A stretch of 51,312 nucleotides of DNA from positions 1 through 51,312 of the forward strand of contig JABDBQ010000002.1 of assembly GCA_013288555.1 (NCBI GenBank), written 5' to 3'. The stretch is from Bacteroidota bacterium (lineage in GTDB: Bacteria; Bacteroidota; Bacteroidia; CAILMK01). Positions within the stretch are counted from its first letter, which is position 1. Each line of letters opens with the position of its first letter. Of this stretch, positions 50,620-51,312 are shown in pieces. The notes beneath the pieces are model-generated. The model worked only from the letters and a program-made list of their open reading frames with translations, was not told the DNA's origin and ran no database searches. Made by a program: the position numbers and the translations under genes.

Positions 50620-51312
50620 TCATCGCATCAATGTCACATTCCCGCTCAGGTAATGATGCTGACCTTCAATGTCTATGATATCAAATATATAAATATAAAC
50701 GCCTTCCGGTACCTGCTGGCCTTTGAAACTTCCATCCCAGGCAGCCTCACCCGGTATCCCCGAAGGAAATGGATGACCGGAATTTCCTTCAAATATATGC
50801 TCACCCCATCTGTTGTAAATGTTGTAAGAATAGCTTTTTATTCCAAAGCCCGAAATCTCAAATAAATCATTGGTTCCATCACCGTTAGGACTGAAGGCAT
50901 TTGGGATGTAAATATATATCTGGTTGCTGATAATATTTATAAAACCATAAGCGGAATCATTCGGACATTGATCTATGCCATAAGCCACAAGCTCAATTTG
51001 ATATCTGCCTTTTTCATTGTATTTATAAACCGGAGAAATCATAATACTGCTGTCCTCATTCCCGAAGTCCCATAAATATTTTGATGCATTTGAAGATTGA
51101 TTATTGAAGGGGATCGGGTTTTTTACAAGGGGTGAATCGGGCAGCCATGAAAATGCTGCTTTTGCAGGGGGAATTACCGTAATGTAAACGCTATCTGTTG
51201 CTTGGACGGGTGAGCAGTTATCACTTAATATCACTTTATGCCATCCTGTTGCCAGAACTTTTTCATTTAAACTATCTCCCGTGAAACGGTTATCATAGGG
51301 CCATAATAACTT
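50620..51312 (-). CDS. Gliding-motility-type surface protein, 3' part, T9SS type B
   Basis: The frame is open to the window edge, so the start is missing; 230 residues are visible. It contains a PKD-like domain (AFSWLPDSPLVKNPIPF, YLWDFGNEDSS, YKYNEKGRYQIELVAYG) and ends with a CHU_C / gliding-motility-associated C-terminal domain (IPNAFSPNGDGTNDLFEI, YNIYNRWGEHIFE, AAWDGSFKGQQVPEGVYIY, SGNVTLMR). By family knowledge this type B sorting domain directs T9SS export, often without covalent surface anchoring. The cargo part is likely a large adhesin beyond the window. Confidence 0.9.
   Translation of the reverse strand, partial: KLLWPYDNRFTGDSLNEKVLATGWHKVILSDNCSPVQATDSVYITVIPPAKAAFSWLPDSPLVKNPIPFNNQSSNASKYLWDFGNEDSSIMISPVYKYNEKGRYQIELVAYGIDQCPNDSAYGFINIISNQIYIYIPNAFSPNGDGTNDLFEISGFGIKSYSYNIYNRWGEHIFEGNSGHPFPSGIPGEAAWDGSFKGQQVPEGVYIYIFDIIDIEGQHHYLSGNVTLMR

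Noticed and set aside
1-51312. tRNA or rRNA genes
   Set aside because: No cloverleaf-like T-loop sequence or rRNA segment was recognised by eye; a tRNAscan or Infernal run would be needed to exclude them fully.

Overview
The window comes from a member of the Bacteroidota, probably close to the Chitinophagia/Sphingobacteriia group. I infer this from four things: several proteins with type IX secretion (T9SS) C-terminal sorting domains plus the T9SS gene porQ, TonB/CarboxypepD-type outer-membrane proteins, the lineage's promoter pattern (TTTG about 19 bp before TAnnTTTG, seen upstream of several genes), and the absence of clear Shine-Dalgarno sites. No rRNA, tRNA, CRISPR array or integrase was recognised.

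Layout. 1-3.2 kb: the 3' end of a very repetitive surface adhesin (+), then a free-standing T9SS-tail-like ORF. 3.5-5.3 kb: a soluble PAS histidine kinase and LuxR-type regulator (-). 5.4-14.1 kb: two secreted T9SS cargo proteins (-) around the two enzymes of carboxy(nor)spermidine polyamine synthesis (dehydrogenase +, decarboxylase nspC -). 14.2-18.2 kb: a sigma-54-type response regulator that ends without a DNA-binding domain, a REP-like palindrome cluster, a metallo-beta-lactamase-fold hydrolase coupled to a 55-residue membrane zinc-ribbon protein, and an internally duplicated outer-membrane barrel. 18.2-18.9 kb: a repeat-rich gene-free stretch. 18.9-23.5 kb: two small proteins, RecQ, and a DEAD-box RNA helicase. 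23.7-24.6 kb: a regulator with four or five AT-hooks and a winged helix. 25.0-27.3 kb: an operon (-) of PlsC-like acyltransferase, gatC, an ABC ATPase and cobalamin adenosyltransferase. 27.4-31.7 kb: trpS, an unknown protein, a deoxynucleoside kinase, two DUF4199 membrane proteins, and a flavin reductase-like protein. 31.8-32.3 kb: a DUF559 nuclease gene enclosed by inverted repeats. 32.4-36.4 kb: an NrnA-type phosphoesterase and an ABC-2 exporter with a lipoprotein. 36.5-42.4 kb: rsmD with DUF3822, then a divergent envelope/lipid cluster (methyltransferase-glycosyltransferase fusion; LpxH-like phosphoesterase, glycosyltransferase, diacylglycerol-kinase-like protein). 42.5-47.3 kb: two paralogous exported proteins, a di-haem cytochrome, porQ and ispE. 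47.4 kb to the end: a TonB-receptor-like barrel, a second REP-like cluster, and the 3' end of a gliding-motility-type surface protein.

How the parts fit. PorQ belongs to the T9SS cell-surface attachment machinery, and at least four proteins here are its likely clients, so secretion to the surface is the main theme. The rest is mostly housekeeping. The most unusual items are the DUF559 element with inverted repeats that supply the nuclease's own C-terminus, the orphan secretion tail, the AT-hook regulator, short ORFs in front of both polyamine genes, and a set of intergenic arrays built from degenerate short words.
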